A stretch of 64,000 nucleotides of DNA from positions 33,655,425 through 33,719,424 of the forward strand of contig CAIIXF020000010.1 of the NCBI GenBank assembly GCA_903813345.2, read 5' to 3'. The first letter of the stretch is position 1. Each line of letters opens with the position of its first letter. This DNA is from Owenia fusiformis. Lineage: Eukaryota > Annelida > Polychaeta > Sabellida > Oweniidae. The position numbers and the translations under genes were made by a program. This document shows, one piece after another, positions 57,936 through 64,000 of the stretch. Under the pieces are notes generated by a model, which saw only the letters and a program-made list of their open reading frames with translations, was not told where the DNA came from and made no database searches.

Positions 57936-59269
57936 GTTTTATAGAAATATCCTGAGGGCATTATTGGGTTAATCCAGATCATTGTGGCATCTATGCAGAA
58001 AATCCCCTAATACTTTACTGTTTAAGCAAGTGGAAAATGGAAAAGAATAGAATCTCTACTATAAATATGTGATACTGAGATTTCTGAAATTCAGTATATA
58101 TTCTTAGAACTGAGAGATGGGATGGCAGAATACATTCTTTTTTATAAAATTGCATATTTTCTTGTTAGAATATGACACCAGATAATGTAAGATTTGTTGA
58201 CCTAGCCCTGTGTCGACCCCTATGCCCCTTCCTTCTGGCTCAGGGTTATAGAGTACACAGGGAGAGAGAGAGAGAGGGGGAGGGTAAGAACTTCCTCTGA
58301 GTTCTAAACTAGGTTCTAAAATAACATTTCACAACAAGCTTTTTTCTAGGATACTATGACCTAGTCATTTATTATGAAGCCCTGAGATGAGCATATTAAA
58401 ATGACAATTTCATTAAATTTTATCTCAATAACAATTATGATCATTCAGTTCCCATAATGAAATAGCAATTGAACAATTTAAATCAATTATAAAACTTATC
58501 TTGTTGAATAATTTGACAGCTGGTATATCATATTAGAGATACCATACCAGACAGAAAACGAGCAATTAAACACTAAACACCTATCATTAATAAAATGATA
58601 AAAAAATTAATTCACAACGACTTGTGATAAAAAATGCAATTTGAAAAAAAGCTATCACCTATAGAATTGTCATCACTTACAAATTTACAAGCTTACATGG
58701 GAACAATTTTGAAAAAAGTAGACATCAACTTTTCAATTCTAATAATGAATTTAGACATTTCTGCATTTTAAATCTGTTAACTTCCAGATATAAATAGACC
58801 TCGGCATTGTTTAAAACATATTAATGCTTTTATTTAAAAAAAATTGACTCCAACATTTTTTACTTGCTACCCTTAACTGCCAGTTAAACGAGAATTCTCT
58901 CTCTGAAAACATGTCATGAAGAAAGAATGGGGAAGATGTTGCTTCATAGGCTTCATGCAACCTCTCTATTTTCTCAGGTGTTAAAAGTGACATATCTTCC
59001 TCCTATATGTGCCACTGTGCTAGTGTAGAGATTTCACTGTCAGTCTGTGTCAAGGTTATCAGCAAGTTAAGTTTACTTTTGGAGATTTTGAAATAAAGCA
59101 GATGTCTTGAGCCATCATACAGAGCCCCCATTATGATTTTAGGATCACAACCAAAGATGTCCAAAGATGCTTGAAGTTAGCTGAAGATGCTTCAAGAAAT
59201 TTGACTGGTTCAAAAGTACCGCCAATATGATATAAACTTTATTTGTTGCGTTGCCCTCCCAGAAAAAAC

Positions 59270-59365
59270 AGTAAAATCTGTGTAAGCTGAACAAGTGTTT
59301 CCGAGGTGTTCTACTTAATAGAACAATACATCCCCAAGATCCAGAACCCTCTTAAAAAAGTGAAA
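59270..59365 (+). mobile_element. CAGTGAAACC-type MITE relic
   Basis: CAGTAAAATCTGTGTAAGCT and GAGGTGTTCTACTTAATAGA. Confidence 0.45.
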
Positions 59366-59994
59366 ATTAGATGCCGCCTTCTTGAAAATTACTGAATTTT
59401 TGAAATACTTTGACCAAAAGACGAACATAACTAATCTTGTTTCAAGTCTCTGGACCCCCCCTCCCAACTTTAATTATTCATCACAAGACCTTGTACATTG
59501 TTGTGGGGAGGTACATACTTTAAAAAGAGGGGGAAGGAGGTAAAGACTCAAAAGGGCTTTAGCAGGACTAGTAGTCATTTAGCAACCTGTCAAAAAAACT
59601 GAATAAGATGCTACCCTGTTGAATCCCTAACATAATGGTAGAGTAAGGTTTGATGCAAGACTAAATACATTTCAGCGTATCCACAATATAAAACGATAAT
59701 AAAAATACAATTGATTTCCTAAAGCAATTGTGGCATGGAAAGAGCAACACTACACTCAGTTAAATCTTTGAATGGAATCTATAAAACTCAAGTACTTTTG
59801 AAACGAGAGTAATTATTTAAAGACAGACAGGTGAACACAGATTACTCCAGTAGATTGTTCACTTCAAACAGGAAAAAACTGATTTGATAAAAAGTGTTTC
59901 TAATCCGATTAGTTGACTTCTTTATCATTAATTACGATCACCTGTCACTTTGATGAGCAACAGGTACACACATTCAGGTGTAGAACCGAGGCGA

Positions 59995-60170
59995 AAATGT
60001 CCGTCTGCTCATGCTTATTTCACTCATTTCTCTCTAAAATTTGATTAAAGTATCTAATTTGATTGCATTTCTATACAATTTAGAGTGTTGACTATATGTG
60101 TGTATGGTTTATTTCTGGTTAATTCAATCCATTTTTACTCTATTTCACTATTTAAATACCAGTCATGGGT
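59995..60170 (+). mobile_element. Pearl/Helentron-like repeat, one core unit
   Basis: AAAATGTCCGTCTGCTCATG to ACCAGTCATGGG; both ends intact. Confidence 0.85.
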
Positions 60171-62929
60171 TTTTAAGAATGAGCATTTTGCCTTTGGGAC
60201 CAAGGCTCTTCACAGTTTGAGGCTCACTTCAATCATTAGTGCGATATATCAAAGCATACAGTATAAAATCTAGCACATAAAAATGAAAACCATTCTAGTC
60301 GAAGTATAGGGTAAAACATCTTTACATATTCAAATATTCCTATCATTACTACTGTTTATTGAATATGTTGAAGAAACATGAACTTTTTTCTGAATCAAAT
60401 GTGAGTTTAGATTTATACATATTTGAAGTACATATCATACATGTTTAATGTACAGATGTATTGTCTTAAATGTACATGCATCTATCTAACTTCATAAATA
60501 GAAAATATCAAAAATAAAAAAACAATTTGAAATCAATTTCTGTCTTACTATTTACTCAAAGTAGACGAAGCAATCTTTTAAATAATGAATACTAACTACT
60601 TTGCAACATTTGGAAAGGGTATGCAATCAAACACATGTTTACAAATTAACACAGAATTTCATTTTCACATCTTTATTCTTCATTCTTCCAGTTGTTCTTA
60701 GTTAGGAGCAAGAGGTAAAAAGTAACATTACTTAACAAGGTCATCACTTCCATATGGGAAAGAAAAATGCCAACATGTGATAGACATGCTATTGAAAACA
60801 GTTTAACAAGATGATGATAAATTTTCCCAACTGTTTGAACAACTCAGTAACTCCACTTTTTCCAGGCTAAATGCTTCCAAGAGAGATGAACTTAAAAATA
60901 TAGAAAATACGGAAGATGGTTTGTATTTTAAAATACATACAATTGTATACTACATACAATCAAGAGCAGTCTTACCAAAAGGTTGCATCATTATAAACTA
61001 TTGTTTGTATAATATTGTATTGTTAGCTTAATTATTTTTATAAAATTTAAAGAAACTTGAATTGAGGATATTGAGTAAACAAGCTTGGGACAAAGGAACA
61101 CAAATTGTCAAGTTGCAATAAAAACCTTTAAACATACAATATTGAATGACGTCAAAACATAAAAACATTGTTAAAGGTTAAAGAGCGAGTATGTTTTGAT
61201 CTTCAGTATCACATAGAGATGATATTCAAATTTCAAACAACGAATATAAACGTAACATTTTATCCTGGTTTACTGGAAAGTTCGAAGAAAAATACAACTT
61301 TGAACTTCCTTTTCTATTTCATAAAATCTAGTTTGAATTTCAAGAAAATTCCAAATTCTATTTCATATTTTAAGACGAGAAAAATATCCAGAATCAGGTA
61401 TATGAATAACATAAATATATATTATGGGATAGATTTGCATCATATTGCCCAATCTGATCACTAGAAATTTCACCATCATTCAATAATATGAAATTATAAG
61501 CTGAAGTTCCCTCAAAACGTGTGAAGCTGATTTCAGTTGATGCTTACATATTCCTCCAGGGCACATTCTAAAACACATTACATCCATGACTCATTTTATA
61601 TCTTTGACAATATAATTTTACTCTGTTTGGAAAATACATTTTCTCTGCAATAAAACCAAAATGAGCCAGAAAAATAAGGCATGCACAAATTAAACTGAGA
61701 TGCAAATCAGCCTAAAAAGTGATAAAATCTGACAAAATGTGCAATATCTGAGAAGAATGGAATAAACTGTACAACATTTGAATAAGACTTAAATGATGGT
61801 TTTGAAAAAGGCGTATTCCCATTTGGCCAATTCTATCTCTATTTGTGTTATGTATGATATAATATTTTACCAGTCGTAAGAAATGTTTTACTCGTGGGAC
61901 GTATTACATAAATCAATGAACTTTAGTAATTGATGACTTATAATAAAAAAAGAAGAGGAAATTGACTTTTAAGCAGGTCATCAAAATGCATCTTGGGTAT
62001 GAAAGGAAAAAAATATGAAAAGTGAAAAAAGGGTTGAAAAGTTAAGGGTCTCCTTTGCACACCAGTTTTTTTTAAGACATCGACTGGAGAAGATCTTTAA
62101 ACATTTCAAAGAATCTTTAAACATTTTTTGCTATTTTTAATGTTTTACAGTGACACTATCATTCTTACTGGGAAAGGAGTTGCCTTCTTTGGGTGGTACC
62201 AATATTAGTACCTCCCACATGGGTGGTGCTAACAGTTGGTACCAAATTCCCTGAAGTGACTCTCAAGTCACTCTACAACCTTGTAGATAAATGTTATATT
62301 AAATACACAACCTTACTCCAGATATCAATGCTATTAAAAACAGTCACAGAATCTAATAGAGATAATGAAACAATCAATTATTAAATATGGATTATGAGGA
62401 TTAATTTAATAAGGGAAACATCTGTTTCCTCATGAAGAATCATCATAAATCTTTCTGATAAATTAATTTTGCTTCAACATACACTATTTGATAGTCAAGC
62501 TACAAGTGTCTACCCCCCCCCCCCCCATCAAACACCTCAAACATGTGTTGGTGAAGTAGATAATGGAGGGGGGGGTCTCAAGACTAATTTTTTGAGTCAA
62601 GAGATAAGCCTTTGATCCAGCCTTCCCAAATGACCCCTGGTAAATAATGGATATAAACTGACACATTTAAGCAACGGGCCCCCTGATACATTAAAGCTAT
62701 AAACGGACAGCAGAAAAAAACTGATAATCGAAACCGATCTTTCAACAGAATAGAGGAAACAAATAGATATCCACTCTATTATATTACAGGAAGATGATAT
62801 CAAGATGTAATCCTGAAGTTAATCTAGTACTTAAGAGGACATTGTTAACATAAAATCAATGAGGACAAATCTAGTACAGTAACAACACCTGTATAACCAG
62901 ATACATATCAGAACACTTTCTGTTCATGT

Positions 62930-63250
62930 TTTTAATATCAAATTGAAATGTCCAGACTCTTATCTTCATCTGAACACCTCTAAAATGAACACTTTTTCTC
63001 TTACATGTTTAATATGCCAATGACTGCTTTGTTAAAAATGTGAACACCTGACAATATGAACACCTGACAGAACACCTGACAAAATGAACACCTGACAGAA
63101 CACCTGACAATATGAATATCTGATAATATGAACAATTGACAATATGAACACCTAGAACAATATTAACACTGACAATATGAACATCTGATAATATGAACAC
63201 CTGACAATATGAACACCTAGAACAATATTAACACCTGACAATATGAACAC
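62930..63250 (+). repeat. GAACACCTGACAATAT array
   Basis: About fourteen short units of ATGAACACCTGACA and variants, possibly grown from a CAGTGAAACC-type element whose GAACACCTCTAAAATGAAC words precede it. Confidence 0.85.
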
Positions 63251-63410
63251 TTTTGGCAGGTCTCAGTCAGTGGTGATGGGATTGTACACTGACAAGTTAT
63301 ACTGTCCAGGCCCAGAGTAAGGATTTGCCAAGGGGGGTCACTTTTTGAACAATTACAGGGGGGGGTTCACTTTTGACAATTTTGGTCCAAAAATGGCCAA
63401 AATCACTTAA

Positions 63411-64000
63411 CCTTCTGCACTCTGACTTATTTCAGCAAATATATCCCACGCATCTGACTTATTTTTCAAAAATGATATGCCTGGACTAAATAATCAATAT
63501 CTCAATAACTACTGAATGAATCTGGATAAAATTTTCACAAAGGGAAGATACACTAGCGTGGCTCATGAGAAAAATGTTCTCATGATTTTTTTTCCTACAT
63601 AAACACAACTGGGCATAAATATACCATGAATACTCCTCCGGAATCCGCCGTTTCGCCCCTCGGGAGATTCAACGTCTGGTCAGAATCCAAAACTGAATTT
63701 GCAGCGATCGAATGTTCTTCTTTTCAGTTCAGAAAATATTCTAGTTTCTATTTTCGATGACCATTATCGGCTTCCAAGAGCCTAAAGAGCTCGAAATCGC
63801 AATCCATTTCCTCCATATTTTCGTTGTGATCGTATTTGGCCGTCATTTTGTACGATTTGTTCACTAAAAACGACTTAAACACTGTTTAAATTGTTGAATT
63901 AAGAAATTTTTTTCGAAACATCGCCATTTCTAGGTCAACAGGAAGTCACCTACTAAGGACTGAATAAATCGGGCAATCTAATTGGATCATAAGAACGGCG
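63411..64000 (-). mobile_element. piggyBac-derived element, second copy, cut by window edge
   Basis: TTAA at 63407-63410, then CCTTCTGCACTCTGACTTAT. The minus strand matches 40900-41530 over most of its length. It has the same 32-codon N-terminal frame (here MTAKYDHNENMEEMDCDFEL) from 63846 with the same end, and a longer downstream stretch containing PRGAKRRIPEEYS. Inverted relative to the first copy, 22 kb away. Confidence 0.82.

Larger units (their letters stand above)
54334..64000. other. Furin intron upstream of the prodomain exon
   Basis: 9.7 kb with no further furin exon recognised, so the early prodomain and signal peptide should lie to the right. Holds pearl/Helentron-like copies, the 57-bp array and a piggyBac-derived element at the right edge. 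Nothing recognised in 54610-55460, 56120-56430, 57940-59270, 60175-62870 except low-complexity runs (GA near 58262, C near 62513). Confidence 0.65.

Noticed and set aside
58811-58993. Minus frame MSLLTPEKIERLHEAYEATS as a possible upstream furin exon
   Set aside because: No resemblance to the convertase prodomain or signal peptide, and no matching phase-0 junction to 54333.
1-64000. Retroelements or virus-like elements
   Set aside because: No reverse transcriptase, integrase, capsid or LTR-like pair was recognised in any frame.

Overview
The window looks like AT-rich nuclear DNA of a marine invertebrate, most likely a mollusc or another lophotrochozoan. This rests on tiny exons in multi-kilobase introns, a furin-type protease gene, and a repeat load of TA-, TTAA- and hAT-type MITEs plus pearl/Helentron-like elements with tandem cores. 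The species cannot be fixed from the sequence alone.

One host gene spans the window: a furin-type proprotein convertase on the minus strand, running from the right edge towards the left. Its recognisable exons are the prodomain with its internal pH-sensor cleavage site (54235-54333), the RRVKR activation site (41796-41885), the catalytic Asp exon (21841-21975), the calcium-site exon (13474-13550), and then three separate versions of the exon carrying the catalytic His motif HGTRCAG (9866-9954, 9271-9356, 1477-1565). All three enter in phase 2 and leave in phase 1, with AG acceptors and GT donors. Any two spliced together break the frame, so they are strong candidates for mutually exclusive exons, although the third has a weak donor. 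The signal peptide and early prodomain should lie to the right of the window, and the catalytic Ser, P domain and C-terminus to the left.

Everything else is intron filled with mobile and tandem DNA. The left edge (1-1315) is a mariner transposon with an open transposase frame interrupted by a 171-bp spliceosomal-type intron. Positions 1932-7165 hold a 5.2-kb inverted-repeat element whose two arms each carry about five 364-bp repeats around a decayed coding core. The middle (8-60 kb) holds about 28 copies of a pearl/Helentron-like family with one to three 105-bp core units. It also holds three hAT-like MITEs, four TA-flanked MITEs, a TTAA foldback, a piggyBac-derived MITE (a second, inverted copy runs off the right edge), and a 2.0-kb foldback element built from CATGG motifs. 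Tandem arrays with units of 13, 21, 22, 36, 40, 57, 76, 92 and 237 bp are scattered through the introns. I saw no rRNA, CRISPR array or intact retroelement. Apart from one SINE-like fragment with a tRNA-like box I saw no RNA gene.
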